Assembly (NCBI GenBank): GCA_944385105.1
Contig: CALWVR010000027.1
Location: forward strand, 179,209 to 243,208
DNA from: an uncultured Clostridia bacterium
Lineage (GTDB): Bacteria; Bacillota; Clostridia; Oscillospirales; Acutalibacteraceae
Reading direction: 5' to 3'
DNA: 64,000 nt
The position numbers were made by a program, and so were the translations under genes. The number at the start of each line of letters is the position of its first letter. Position 1 is the stretch's first letter. The notes under the pieces were generated by a model. That model did no database searches. It had not been told where the DNA came from and saw only the letters and a list, made by a program, of their open reading frames with translations. Below are positions 45,624 to 54,190 of this stretch, one piece after another.

Positions 45624-46796
45624 ATGAGAATAGCTTTGTTTTCAGATACCTATTCTCCTGAGATAAATGGTGTCGCAATTCATGTTTCAGCTTTAAAAGA
45701 AGGGCTTGAGAGTTTGGGACATGAAGTTTTAGTAGTAACGACTAACCCTGAAAAAAATTCTGAAAATTTGGTGGATGGAGTGCTACGCTGCCCGAGCATT
45801 AAGCTAAAAAGAATTTATGGTTACGGGTTATCTATGCCGATTAATATGAAACAATATTATTATATAAAAAACTTTAACCCTGATGTAATTCATATACATA
45901 CAGAGTTTGGAATAGGATTATTTGGTCTCTTTGTGGCCAAAAAGCTTAAATTGCCTGTAATTTATACTTTACATACTATATATGATGATTATGTTTATTA
46001 TGTTGTACCTAAACCACTTGTTAAAACCGGACAGAACGTTTTTTATAAATATATAAAATTGCTTTCTAAAAAAGCGACTATAATAACTGGTCCTTCGCCA
46101 AAAAGTTATGAATATCTTAAAAGTGCTGGGCTTAATAGGAATGTTGAAGTAATTCCAAATCCTGTTGATGTTAATAAATTTAATAGAGAAAATGTAAAAG
46201 ACGGGGAAATTGAAGGTATAAGAAAAAAATATAACATAGATGAAGATACATTTTTGGGATGTATAGTTACTAGAATAGGAAGAGAAAAAAGTATAGATGT
46301 AATTTTAAAGAATATTAAAGCATATAAAGACATAAATAAAAAGTTTAAGTTTTTAATTGTTGGAGATGGTCCAAGTAAGCAAGAACTTGAATCTCTAGCA
46401 AGGAGATTATCGATACAAGACATAATAATTTTTACAGGTAAGATCCCAAATGACAAACTTTTACCTTACTATGCAGTTTCAGATGTTTTTATTACAGCGT
46501 CTCTTTCTGATACTAATTCTATATCAATGTTGGAAGCAATGTCTATGGGTTTACCTATAATCCAAAGGGATGACCCTATAAATAAAGGACAGGTGGTAGA
46601 AGGGGTTAATGGATTTATTTTTAAGGACAAAGAAAGTTTTATTAATAAGCTTAATTACATTTATAATTTAAGTGAAAAGGATAGAATAGAACTAAGTAAG
46701 AATGTTAGAAATAGTGTTATAAGAAGTAATACTAAAGGAAATATGGCTAAGAAAGTATTGGAAGTATATCAAAAGGCCATAAAGATATATGGTTAA
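45624..46796 (+). CDS. GT4 family glycosyltransferase, diacylglycerol-glycosyltransferase-like
   Basis: 390 residues. The opening RIALFSDTYSPEINGVAIHV and HIHTEFGIGLFGLF match the GT4 group that makes monoglucosyl-diacylglycerol or related glycolipids; VIPNPVDVNKF and the E-x7-E region SLSDTNSISMLEAMSMGLP are also seen. GT-B fold, cytoplasmic or membrane-associated by basic surfaces. UDP-glucose from galU is the likely donor. Single gene followed by the NfeD/stomatin pair. Confidence 0.85.
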   Translation: MRIALFSDTYSPEINGVAIHVSALKEGLESLGHEVLVVTTNPEKNSENLVDGVLRCPSIKLKRIYGYGLSMPINMKQYYYIKNFNPDVIHIHTEFGIGLFGLFVAKKLKLPVIYTLHTIYDDYVYYVVPKPLVKTGQNVFYKYIKLLSKKATIITGPSPKSYEYLKSAGLNRNVEVIPNPVDVNKFNRENVKDGEIEGIRKKYNIDEDTFLGCIVTRIGREKSIDVILKNIKAYKDINKKFKFLIVGDGPSKQELESLARRLSIQDIIIFTGKIPNDKLLPYYAVSDVFITASLSDTNSISMLEAMSMGLPIIQRDDPINKGQVVEGVNGFIFKDKESFINKLNYIYNLSEKDRIELSKNVRNSVIRSNTKGNMAKKVLEVYQKAIKIYG

Positions 46797-46839
46797 GGTT
46801 GGGTAAAAAGAAGTATAGTAAGAAAGGCGGTGGCTAGAA

Positions 46840-47268
46840 ATGGAATACTCCTATATATGGCTTACTGCTATAATAGTTTTATGTATAGCAGAAGCAGCAA
46901 CGGCGCAGCTAGTATCTATTTGGTTTGTATTAGGAGCTGTAGTTTCATTAATTTTAAGCTTTTTTGTTGATTCACTGGCAATTCAAATAGGTGTATTTAT
47001 AATTATTTCTCTTATCCTTTTGTTGATTACAAGGCCACTTTTAAAAGGAGTACTTCACTTTAAAAAGGAGGAAACAAATGCTGGAAGGTATATAGGCAAA
47101 AAAGCTTTTGTTTTATCAGACATAAATAACGACCTTGGAGTTGGACAAATTAACGTTAATGGAGTTGTGTGGGGAGCAAAGTCATCTGATGGAAAAGTAA
47201 TAAAGGCTGGAGAAAGTGTTGTTGTTAATTCTATAGAAGGTGTAAAATGTGTAGTAAGCCTGGTATAA
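46840..47268 (+). CDS. NfeD-family membrane protein
   Basis: 142 residues. Three or four hydrophobic helices (residues ~5-70) precede an OB-fold domain (about 80-142: GRYIGKKAFVLSDI, GVWGAKSSDGKVIKAGESVVVNSIEGV). Short NfeD proteins work with stomatin-type proteins, and here a slipin gene follows 32 bases later, which fits a coupled pair acting on membrane organisation. Confidence 0.85.
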   Translation: MEYSYIWLTAIIVLCIAEAATAQLVSIWFVLGAVVSLILSFFVDSLAIQIGVFIIISLILLLITRPLLKGVLHFKKEETNAGRYIGKKAFVLSDINNDLGVGQINVNGVVWGAKSSDGKVIKAGESVVVNSIEGVKCVVSLV

Positions 47269-47300
47269 TTTTATTTTAAAGAAGAATGGAGATGTGATTT

Positions 47301-48203
47301 ATGACTACTCTTATAATTCTAGCGATTTTAATATTTTTATTTATTTTAATTCTTATCACAAATATAAAAATTGTGCCACAAGCTCATGCATATGTAATTG
47401 AGAGGCTAGGCGCTTATTATTCTACTTGGGCAACAGGATTACATGTAAAGATTCCTTTTATTGATAAAATTTCTAAGAAAGTTTCGTTGAAGGAACAGGT
47501 TGTAGATTTTCCTCCGCAACCTGTAATAACAAAAGATAACGTAACAATGCAGATAGATACTGTTGTGTACTTTCAAATAACAGATCCTAAGCTATATGCT
47601 TATGGTGTTGAAAGGCCGTTATCTGCTATAGAAAATTTAACAGCTACAACTCTTAGAAACATAATTGGAGATTTAGAGCTTGATCATACTTTAACTTCAC
47701 GCGATGTTATTAATACAAAAATACGTGTAATTTTAGACGAAGCTACTGATGCTTGGGGTATAAAAGTAAATAGGGTTGAACTTAAGAATATATTACCACC
47801 TCGTGAGATACAGGATGCAATGGAGAAGCAAATGAAAGCAGAACGCGAGAGAAGGGCTAAGATATTAGATGCAGAAGGTGAAAAACGCAGCGAAATATTG
47901 GTAGCTGAAGGTCATAAGGAGTCAGCTATTTTAAAGGCAGATGCTATAAAAGAAACCAAAATACGTGAGGCGCAGGGTGAAGCTGAGGCTATTTTATCAG
48001 TGCAGAAAGCTGTTGCAGATAGCTTGAAGATGTTAAATGAGGCAAATCCTAGTGAGAAGGTAATAGCTCTTAAAAGTTTAGAGGCTTTTGCTAAGGTAGC
48101 TGACGGAAAAGCAACAAAAATTATTATTCCATCTGAGATGCAGTCTATGGCCAGTTTGGCTACTTCTTTAAAAGAATTTATAAGTGATTCAAAAGATAAT
48201 TGA
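47301..48203 (+). CDS. SPFH/stomatin family protein (slipin, QmcA-like)
   Basis: 300 residues: an N-terminal membrane helix (LIILAILIFLFILILI), an SPFH domain starting VPQAHAYVIERLGAYY, with TKDNVTMQIDTVVYFQITDP, and a C-terminal coiled coil (KAERERRAKILDAEGEK repeats of EA/K). It forms oligomers at the membrane, probably with the NfeD protein. It ends at a terminator. Confidence 0.92.
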   Translation: MTTLIILAILIFLFILILITNIKIVPQAHAYVIERLGAYYSTWATGLHVKIPFIDKISKKVSLKEQVVDFPPQPVITKDNVTMQIDTVVYFQITDPKLYAYGVERPLSAIENLTATTLRNIIGDLELDHTLTSRDVINTKIRVILDEATDAWGIKVNRVELKNILPPREIQDAMEKQMKAERERRAKILDAEGEKRSEILVAEGHKESAILKADAIKETKIREAQGEAEAILSVQKAVADSLKMLNEANPSEKVIALKSLEAFAKVADGKATKIIIPSEMQSMASLATSLKEFISDSKDN

Positions 48204-48219
48204 ATTTTTATATAAGTGT

Positions 48220-48255
48220 TTAGGTATACTTGTTTTATGGTATACCTAATTTTTT
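48220..48255 (+). terminator. Terminator of the NfeD/stomatin operon
   Basis: Perfect 10-bp stem TTAGGTATAC / GTATACCTAA with a 10-base loop and TTTTTT. Confidence 0.85.
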
Positions 48256-48296
48256 ATGATATATAAATAAAATTCGACAATTTTTAAAATTGTATA

Positions 48297-48324
48297 TTGA
48301 AAAAGATATCGATTATGCTATAAT
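48297..48324 (+). promoter_or_regulatory. Promoter of the GG-leader peptide gene
   Basis: TTGAAA (5 of 6 matches) and a perfect extended -10 TGCTATAAT, 16 bases apart between the hexamers. The peptide gene thus has its own strong promoter, 30 bases before the start. Confidence 0.8.
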
Positions 48325-48354
48325 TATGATTAAAGATAATTAAGGAGGGAATAT

Positions 48355-48642
48355 ATGAAACTGGAAGAGTTTTTGAAAAATAATCCTAAGCTAGTGGAAG
48401 ACTTGAAAGAATGTAAAGGACCTCGGGAAGTTGACAATTTAGTAAGAACTGCTATTCCTAACGAGACAATAGAAAAAATAGATGCGTTAGAATTAAAAAC
48501 GCTTTCTATGGATGACTTAGATAGGGTTTCTGGTGGTAATGTAGTAAATATGTTAGGCGACTCTGAAATAGGAGGAATTGCTGGCTGGATTTTATGCCAG
48601 TCTTTAGTCAAGTCTATTTATAATGCTAAAATAACTAAATAA
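48355..48642 (+). CDS. RiPP/bacteriocin-type precursor peptide with double-glycine leader
   Basis: 95 residues; AAGGAGGGA lies 5 bases before the ATG. The helical leader ends LKTLSMDDLDRVSGG (G60-G61), a typical Nif11-like/double-Gly leader. The 34-residue core (NVVNMLGDSE...) is short, hydrophobic and carries one Cys (C81), so a lanthipeptide is not obvious; a one-peptide bacteriocin or signalling peptide is as likely. It has its own promoter and a strong terminator, but no modifying enzyme or transporter next to it. The leader is similar in its end to that of the 815-residue protein at 14427. Confidence 0.7.
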   Translation: MKLEEFLKNNPKLVEDLKECKGPREVDNLVRTAIPNETIEKIDALELKTLSMDDLDRVSGGNVVNMLGDSEIGGIAGWILCQSLVKSIYNAKITK

Positions 48643-48715
48643 GTAATAATAAGTGTAATATAAATGTACAGTTATGAAGCATTATATTAGTGTTTATTTT
48701 GAATACAGTACAAAA

Positions 48716-48749
48716 TAATAGACGTACATCAATTAATGTACGTCTATTA
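48716..48749 (+). terminator. Terminator after the GG-leader peptide gene
   Basis: Perfect 14-bp stem TAATAGACGTACAT / ATGTACGTCTATTA with a 6-base loop and a T-rich tail. Strong, and 70 bases after the stop. Confidence 0.85.
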
Positions 48750-48911
48750 CTTTATATATTAAGATAATACTTTTGTATAAATGTTGGATAAAGAAGTTAG
48801 CTAAATTAAGTCATTTAAATAAAATAAGCATTAAGTATTTATTTAAAAATAATTAATGCTTTATAAAATTTTCGTATTTATAATAAGAAAGGATGTTTGA
48901 TAAATAAAATT

Positions 48912-48985
48912 TGGCTGCGAAACTAGGACTTGAACCTAGACAAACAGAGTCAGAGTCTGTTGTGCTACCATTACACAATTTCGCA
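48912..48985 (-). tRNA. tRNA-Gln (CTG)
   Basis: 74 bases with an encoded CCA. Acceptor stem TGCGAAA / TTTCGCA, anticodon arm ACAGA CTCTGAC TCTGT with anticodon CTG reading CAG. A minor isoacceptor in an AT-rich genome, as CAA is the common Gln codon here. It is a single tRNA gene between ndk and the peptide gene. Confidence 0.93.
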
Positions 48986-49049
48986 TTGGTAGTATTAATT
49001 ATTATATAGATATTTTAGACAATTTATTTTTAATTATTCACCTTATAAG

Positions 49050-49087
49050 AAAATAAAGCTCCCATATAAATTTAGGAGCTTTATTTT
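49050..49087 (-). terminator. Terminator of ndk
   Basis: Perfect 13-bp stem AAAATAAAGCTCC / GGAGCTTTATTTT with a 12-base loop and T-rich 3' flank on the minus strand. Its 5' arm abuts the ndk stop. Confidence 0.85.
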
Positions 49088-49491
49088 TAACCAAAAAATC
49101 TTTTAATTTCTATTTTAGCATTCTCTAGTGAATCTGAACCATGAATTATATTCTCAGAAGTTGAAAAAGCATAGTCCCCGCGAATTGTACCAGCCTGAGC
49201 ATCTTCAAATTTAGTTGCTCCCATAAGTATTCGCATACCTTTTACAGCATTTTCGCCTTCGACAATCATTCCAAGAACTGGACCTGAAGTCATGTATTCT
49301 ACGATATCTTTGAAAAAGGGACGGTCTTTTAAATGTGCGTAGTGTTCAACTAATATTTGCTCATTAAGATTCATCATTTTAGCATCGACTATTCTATATC
49401 CCTTGTTTTCAATTCTAGTTATAACGCTTCCAATTAGACCTCTTTTGATACAGTCTGGTTTTAACATAATGTAAGTTCTTTCCATTGACAT
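49087..49491 (-). CDS. ndk: Nucleoside diphosphate kinase
   Basis: 134 residues. ATG 49491 has AGGAGG 7 bases upstream; another ATG two codons earlier is too close to it. Hallmarks: ERTYIMLKPDCIKRG, the active-site His in ENIIHGSDS and the C-terminal KRFF. It equilibrates nucleoside di- and triphosphates with a phospho-His intermediate. Confidence 0.96.
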   Translation of the reverse strand: MSMERTYIMLKPDCIKRGLIGSVITRIENKGYRIVDAKMMNLNEQILVEHYAHLKDRPFFKDIVEYMTSGPVLGMIVEGENAVKGMRILMGATKFEDAQAGTIRGDYAFSTSENIIHGSDSLENAKIEIKRFFG

Positions 49492-49557
49492 TAACATACC
49501 TCCTATTTTAACAAAGAGTATTATATCAGATTTTTTATTATATGTACATATAAATTT

Positions 49558-50196
49558 TTAAAAATAAAAAAAACGTGCAAAGAAAAAATTTAGAGTAAGG
49601 TCTAAGAGTGAAGAAAGTACAGCTATAATAATAACACATCCGCTTCTTAGGACATAGAGTCTTATGTTATTTTGGTCTTTATTAAAACTGTTATCATTAA
49701 ATAATAAGGAGGAAGAAAAGCAGTGAGAAATACGCATAGCTTCTTTAGACATTAAAAGTATGGCTATAGAGGAAACTAAAAAACCCGGTAGAAATATTAT
49801 AATATTAAAAATAATTCCTTTAAGTCCATATGTTGTGTACATGTAACATTCAGAGAAGCCAATACAAAAACCGCGAAATAAAGGAATTAATGGTGCAAGG
49901 ATACAACCCCATGCTGAGAGTCCCATAAAAAAGGCTAAGAGTAGGAATATAAAGGTTGAAGATAATGATGAAATGAATATATCAATTAAAGATTTAGAAA
50001 GCCCTTCTTTAAAGTTGCTTAAAAATAAAAGATCTATGTACTGTCGAGTCTGAAAGTCTACTTTATTAAGTAAGATTGCTCCCATTAATACCCCTATTAG
50101 CAATAACAGCGATAAAACTACAAATATTCTATTATTTGTTACAAACTTTAGTATATCTTCCTTTTTTACCCTTTTAGGTAAACATATAATTTTCAT
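49558..50196 (-). CDS. spoIIM: Stage II sporulation protein M
   Basis: 212 residues from ATG 50196 behind CGGAGTGG; an in-frame ATG 11 codons earlier has no site. Five hydrophobic helices with the conserved loop between the second and third (FFMGLSAWGCILAPLIPLFRGFCIGF). SpoIIM recruits SpoIIP and SpoIID to the septum, where they thin peptidoglycan during forespore engulfment. Expressed in the mother cell in known species. Single gene. Confidence 0.9.
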   Translation of the reverse strand: MKIICLPKRVKKEDILKFVTNNRIFVVLSLLLLIGVLMGAILLNKVDFQTRQYIDLLFLSNFKEGLSKSLIDIFISSLSSTFIFLLLAFFMGLSAWGCILAPLIPLFRGFCIGFSECYMYTTYGLKGIIFNIIIFLPGFLVSSIAILLMSKEAMRISHCFSSSLLFNDNSFNKDQNNIRLYVLRSGCVIIIAVLSSLLDLTLNFFFARFFYF

Positions 50197-50245
50197 ATGT
50201 ACCACTCCGTATTTTTTATTATAGGACATACTATGATCAGAATAA

Positions 50246-50280
50246 AAAAAATATGACCAATCAATCTAGGTCATATTTTA
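50246..50280 (-). terminator. Terminator of the SCIFF maturase gene
   Basis: AAAAATATGACC / GGTCATATTTT stem with a 10-base loop, and TTTTTTT on the 3' side when read on the minus strand. Confidence 0.8.
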
Positions 50281-50293
50281 TTATGATATTTAA

Positions 50294-51649
50294 TTATAAA
50301 GTTGCTGCTTTGACCATTATAGCACATTCCAGGCGTTTTTTTTCAAGTTCGCATGCAATACGATGGGGCTTTAGAATATTGCCTTCAAACTGAAAATTAT
50401 TTGCATTGCATCCACCACTGCAGAAAAATTTAGCCCAACAATTTTTACAACTTTCTTTTGAATAAATATTGGCATTAGAAAACGTTTTCTTTATTTTGTG
50501 ATCTATATTACTATTGTTAATGTTACCCATTTTAAAATTACTGTTACCAACAAATTGATGACAAGGAAAAATGTCTCCATTTGGAGTAACAGCAACATAT
50601 TCATTTCCGCAGCTACATCCGCGCAATCTCTTTATAGCGCAAGGCCCTTGGTCAAGGTCAATCATGAAATGAAAGAAATTGAAGCAATCTCCTTTCTTTT
50701 TTCTGCTGATTATTTCGTTAGCTAGCGTTTCATACTCTTGAAATACTCTTTCTAGATCTTCTTCTCTTATTGAATACTCTAAGTTTGGATCAGATACAAC
50801 TGGCTCAATAGAAAGTTGCTTAAACCCAAGTTCATACATGTGTAAAATGTCTTTTGTAAAGTCTAAATTGTGCTTTGTAAATGTTCCTCTTACGTAGTAA
50901 TCCTTATTTCCTCTTTTTGATATAAGCTTTTTATAATTTTCTACAATCGCATTATAACATCCTTTACCATTTGGTGTGACTCTTAACTTGTCGTTTATTT
51001 CTTTCCTACCATCTAGGGAAAGAACAACATTTGACATTTCTTCATTTATAAAGTTTATTTTGTCATCATCTAATAAAAGACCGTTAGTTGTTATTGTAAA
51101 ACGAAAATTTTTATTATATTGTTTTTCAATACTTCTAGCATATTTTACTATTTCTTTTACAACGTCAAAGTTCATAAGTGGTTCGCCACCAAAAAAATCA
51201 AGCTCAAGATTATGTCTAGTTCCAGAATTTTGTATTAGAAAGTCTATTGCATTTTTTCCTGTGTCAAGAGACATTAGTTCCCTTCCTGTTCCAAAATCCC
51301 CCTTAGCGGCAAAACAATATTCACAACGTAAATTACAATCATGTGCAACATTTAAACACATAGATTTAATAGGTGCATTAGTCATCATTTTAGCATATTC
51401 TTCATAATTATCGCTTGAAAAAAGTTGCTCGTCTTTATAAAGGCTGTATAATTCATTATATGCTGTATTTATATCATCCTCTTCATATTTCTCTTTTAAC
51501 TTAACTAATTTATTTTGGCTTATAGTTTCCCCTAAGCTTTCATCTACTAAATCTAAAATATCATATGCTACATCATCTATGACATGAACAGCTCCACTGT
51601 TTACATCAAGGACAATGTTATATCCGTTTAATTTATACTTATGTATCAT
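50294..51649 (-). CDS. SCIFF peptide thioether maturase (radical SAM/SPASM, CteB-type)
   Basis: 451 residues. Residues 1-90 form a RiPP recognition (PqqD-like) domain. The radical SAM cluster is C105-x3-C109-x2-C112 in DCNLRCEYCFAAKG. The C-terminal SPASM/twitch region binds two more clusters (CSCGNEYVAVTPNGDIFPC, CKNCWAKFFCSGGC). It installs a Cys-to-Thr thioether in the SCIFF peptide, whose gene lies just upstream with an attenuator-like hairpin between. This is a known clostridial RiPP pathway (TIGR03974). Fe-S supply links it to nifSU. Confidence 0.96.
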   Translation of the reverse strand: MIHKYKLNGYNIVLDVNSGAVHVIDDVAYDILDLVDESLGETISQNKLVKLKEKYEEDDINTAYNELYSLYKDEQLFSSDNYEEYAKMMTNAPIKSMCLNVAHDCNLRCEYCFAAKGDFGTGRELMSLDTGKNAIDFLIQNSGTRHNLELDFFGGEPLMNFDVVKEIVKYARSIEKQYNKNFRFTITTNGLLLDDDKINFINEEMSNVVLSLDGRKEINDKLRVTPNGKGCYNAIVENYKKLISKRGNKDYYVRGTFTKHNLDFTKDILHMYELGFKQLSIEPVVSDPNLEYSIREEDLERVFQEYETLANEIISRKKKGDCFNFFHFMIDLDQGPCAIKRLRGCSCGNEYVAVTPNGDIFPCHQFVGNSNFKMGNINNSNIDHKIKKTFSNANIYSKESCKNCWAKFFCSGGCNANNFQFEGNILKPHRIACELEKKRLECAIMVKAATL

Positions 51650-51664
51650 AATTATCCTCCAAAG

Positions 51665-51691
51665 AAAAACGGACGGAAAAGTTCCCGCCCG
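51665..51691 (-). terminator. Attenuator hairpin between SCIFF peptide and maturase genes
   Basis: On the minus strand CGGGCGG pairs with CCGTCCG (one G-U), extended by an inner GGAA / TTCC and followed by TTTTT. It is GC-rich in an AT-rich genome. It would stop most transcripts after the peptide gene, giving more peptide than enzyme. Confidence 0.75.
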
Positions 51692-51722
51692 ACTTTAGTT
51701 TATTATTAGTATGTAAGTAAGG

Positions 51723-51860
51723 TTACTTTTCACATTTTTGATTAGCAACAGTACAGGAAGTCTTGCAAGCAGACTGACAAGAAGCTTGACATTCGCCACA
51801 TCCGCCTTTGATTATACTTTTTTTTAAGTTAACCTTGTTTAAAGTTTTAATATGTTTCAT
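51723..51860 (-). CDS. SCIFF peptide precursor (six Cys in forty-five residues)
   Basis: 45 residues, too short for standard ORF cut-offs. It starts MKHIKTLNKVNLKKS and carries C21, C24, C28, C32, C36 and C43, with the conserved CQASCQSACKTSCTVANQ stretch. AGGTG lies before the ATG (on the minus strand). The thioether is made between a Cys and the Thr in this region by the maturase encoded downstream. SCIFF is almost universal in Clostridia and of unknown function. Confidence 0.97.
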   Translation of the reverse strand: MKHIKTLNKVNLKKSIIKGGCGECQASCQSACKTSCTVANQKCEK

Positions 51861-51883
51861 AAAAACACCTCTTTTATTTTAAC

Positions 51884-52294
51884 TCATTTATAACGTCTAT
51901 TTACTCCAAGAACTCCTCCAATAGCTCCTGAAAGGGCCATAATGGCAAACTTGAGAAGAGTTATGTAACTAAATTTATCCCTTGAGATAATAAAGCCGAC
52001 AATAGTTATTATAAGGAACAACAAGATGCCAGATGAAGTACCGTAAATAAGACCTTTTGAACGGTATATCCTTATTGTAACATATCCAGAGACAAAAGCA
52101 CCTATAGCTGCACAAAATAATGCTAAACCCTGTATCATTGATTGCGGGATTGTTTTTACAGTTACAAATATAAAAGCAAATAAACAAAGAAACAACACAC
52201 AAAATATAGAACCAATAAAGGTACCTAGTACCATCGCTTTGAATGCCTCAATAAATCCATCAGATGGATTTATTGAGGGTTGATTATATCTCAA
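51884..52294 (-). CDS. TIGR04086-family membrane protein (SCIFF neighbour)
   Basis: 136 residues, four hydrophobic helices, with a short soluble N-terminus. The GAFVSGYVTIRIYRSKGLIYG loop and the conserved position between yajC and the SCIFF gene identify the TIGR04086 (YrzE-like) family. It may carry or protect the SCIFF peptide, but no function is established. It lies 23 bases upstream of the SCIFF start. Confidence 0.87.
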   Translation of the reverse strand: MRYNQPSINPSDGFIEAFKAMVLGTFIGSIFCVLFLCLFAFIFVTVKTIPQSMIQGLALFCAAIGAFVSGYVTIRIYRSKGLIYGTSSGILLFLIITIVGFIISRDKFSYITLLKFAIMALSGAIGGVLGVNRRYK

Positions 52295-52364
52295 TTTCCA
52301 TACCTCCTAAATAACTATAAAAGAATACTTATTTATAATTATTCTTGAAGGTGAAAGATTATAA

Positions 52365-52658
52365 CTAATTAGCACTTTCTTCCTTGATATTGTTGCAACA
52401 AGCAATGGCCCATTTTTTTATTTTAACTTTGTTTCTATCCATACCGGTCTCAATAATGAAAGAATCGTTATCGTCCTTTATGCTAACAACTCTTCCCACT
52501 ATACCACCTATTGTTGTTATTTCATCTCCGACTTGAATGTTATTTCTCATCTCTTCTTCTTGCTTCCTTTTTTTACTACTAGGACGTATCATAAAAAAGT
52601 ACATAGCTATAATAACAACAAACATAAGTATTAGCTGAAATCCGACTTCACCATTCAT
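52365..52658 (-). CDS. yajC: Preprotein translocase subunit YajC
   Basis: 97 residues. One N-terminal helix, FQLILMFVVIIAMYFFMIRP, followed by the SSKKRKQEEEMRNNIQVGDEITTIGGIVG motif, diagnostic of YajC, which associates with SecDF. secD and secF are not in the window. It begins the SCIFF cluster in the usual clostridial order. Confidence 0.95.
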   Translation of the reverse strand: MNGEVGFQLILMFVVIIAMYFFMIRPSSKKRKQEEEMRNNIQVGDEITTIGGIVGRVVSIKDDNDSFIIETGMDRNKVKIKKWAIACCNNIKEESAN

Positions 52659-52709
52659 AGAAGTACACCTCCCCCAAATTAACGAATATAATTATAACAA
52701 TTATTATTG

Positions 52710-53321
52710 CTAGTTGCAAGTATTATTTTGCAAAGGCAGACTTTTAAGTGCATCGTTTATAAGTTCAGTATCTTCAGATACAAGTGCCATCATACATTGA
52801 TATATAAAATTAGGATTTTTTTGAAAATTATTTTTAACTAATTCAGCCTGTCTTTTATCAGCAACAAAGATTTTGAATGATAATAAGTCAAAGTTTTTAC
52901 CACCACTTATGTGACACTCAACGTAAAAACCCGATTTGTCACTTATAATATCAACAGTATTTTCAGTTTCTCTTTTTACCTTGGCCATAAGTTTCATAGT
53001 TGCTACAAGTGCTTTTTCTCTTATTGATATTGGTAAAGATGAACTTAAATTATCGGCTATTTCTCTGCCGGAGTTATTAATGAGATATTTTGTTAGGTCA
53101 TCTTGTAAATAGGTTATGTTATTATTGTCGAGCAGATCAGATATAGCATCATTTATTTCAAAATAATTTGCCAATTCATTATCTTGCAATATAGTGATTA
53201 TGTCCTCTTTTGAGAGGGGGACATCTATGCTTGCAAGAAGGTAACATATTAATAGCTTTATATCGTTTTTAGATTTAAGACCAAGAAGATTAACGCCTCC
53301 TGTGAAAACGTTAGATTTCAT
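52710..53321 (-). CDS. DUF4364-family protein (winged-helix-like)
   Basis: 203 residues. The N-terminal ~85 residues (LICYLLASIDVPLSKEDIITILQ, then DLLDNNNITYLQDD) look like a winged helix; the C-terminal domain is mixed alpha/beta. DUF4364 proteins are common in clostridia and lack a known function; a regulatory role is plausible from the fold. It lies 12 bases after the MscS gene, so the two are likely cotranscribed. Confidence 0.8.
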   Translation of the reverse strand: MKSNVFTGGVNLLGLKSKNDIKLLICYLLASIDVPLSKEDIITILQDNELANYFEINDAISDLLDNNNITYLQDDLTKYLINNSGREIADNLSSSLPISIREKALVATMKLMAKVKRETENTVDIISDKSGFYVECHISGGKNFDLLSFKIFVADKRQAELVKNNFQKNPNFIYQCMMALVSEDTELINDALKSLPLQNNTCN

Positions 53322-53333
53322 ATAAATCCCTCC

Positions 53334-54110
53334 TCAGATTTTTATATTGTTTTTATCTAATTCTATTTTAACATTTTCCTGGATATATGAATAGACAGAA
53401 TTATAATTTTCGGTTTTGCACCATACTTTAAGCAAAATATTAATCCGGTCTTCTTTATATTCACCTACAGCTACAACAGGTTTAGGATCTTGAAGGACAT
53501 TTTCAGTATTATCGATAAGTTTATTTAAAACATTAATTATTTGTTCTATGTTTACGTCATTTTTTACAGGATAAGAAATATCTATCCTGCGAGTTTTCTT
53601 GGCACTTGAATTTATTAAAAAATTTGAAGTAAGCTTAGAATTAGGTATTGTAATTTCTTTGTTATCGGGTGTTATCAAAGTAGTAAAAAGCATTTCTATT
53701 TTTGAGACAGTACCGGATATTTTATCAACTTCAAGAGAATCACCTACTTTAAAGGGTCTGTTGACAATTATTAGTATGCCACTTGCTACATTTGAAAGAC
53801 TGTCTTTAATAGCAAGACCGACAGTAACTAAAGTTGCACCTAGTGTTGCTATGATTGATGAAATGTTGACACCAAATTTAGCAATTACAACTAATATAAC
53901 AATTACTCTAAAAAAAACCTTTAAAATAGAACAAGAAAACCCAATAAGCCCTTCATCCAACTTTGCTTTTTCCATAGCGCGTTTTATAAATATTGTGAGT
54001 TTACCAGCTAAAAACCATCCAACTACTAGTATTATAATAGCTGGAATAATATTGCTTATGAGAAAGTCAAAAAATTTCGAGTAGTCAGAAAGAAATTTAT
54101 TAATGTCCAT
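53334..54110 (-). CDS. Small-conductance mechanosensitive channel (MscS family)
   Basis: 258 residues: three membrane helices, with the pore helix ATLVTVGLAIKDSLSNVASG, then the MscS beta domain NRPFKVGDSLEVDKISGTV and a C-terminal mixed domain. It opens on hypo-osmotic shock to release solutes. Length is typical of short MscS channels. It forms a unit with the DUF4364 gene downstream. Confidence 0.93.
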   Translation of the reverse strand: MDINKFLSDYSKFFDFLISNIIPAIIILVVGWFLAGKLTIFIKRAMEKAKLDEGLIGFSCSILKVFFRVIVILVVIAKFGVNISSIIATLGATLVTVGLAIKDSLSNVASGILIIVNRPFKVGDSLEVDKISGTVSKIEMLFTTLITPDNKEITIPNSKLTSNFLINSSAKKTRRIDISYPVKNDVNIEQIINVLNKLIDNTENVLQDPKPVVAVGEYKEDRINILLKVWCKTENYNSVYSYIQENVKIELDKNNIKI

Positions 54111-54190
54111 TCTATTTTACCATCCTTAATGAGTTTTTAAATATTTAGGAATATTATAGCATATTAATTGTAGTTAGTTATGAAAAATCC

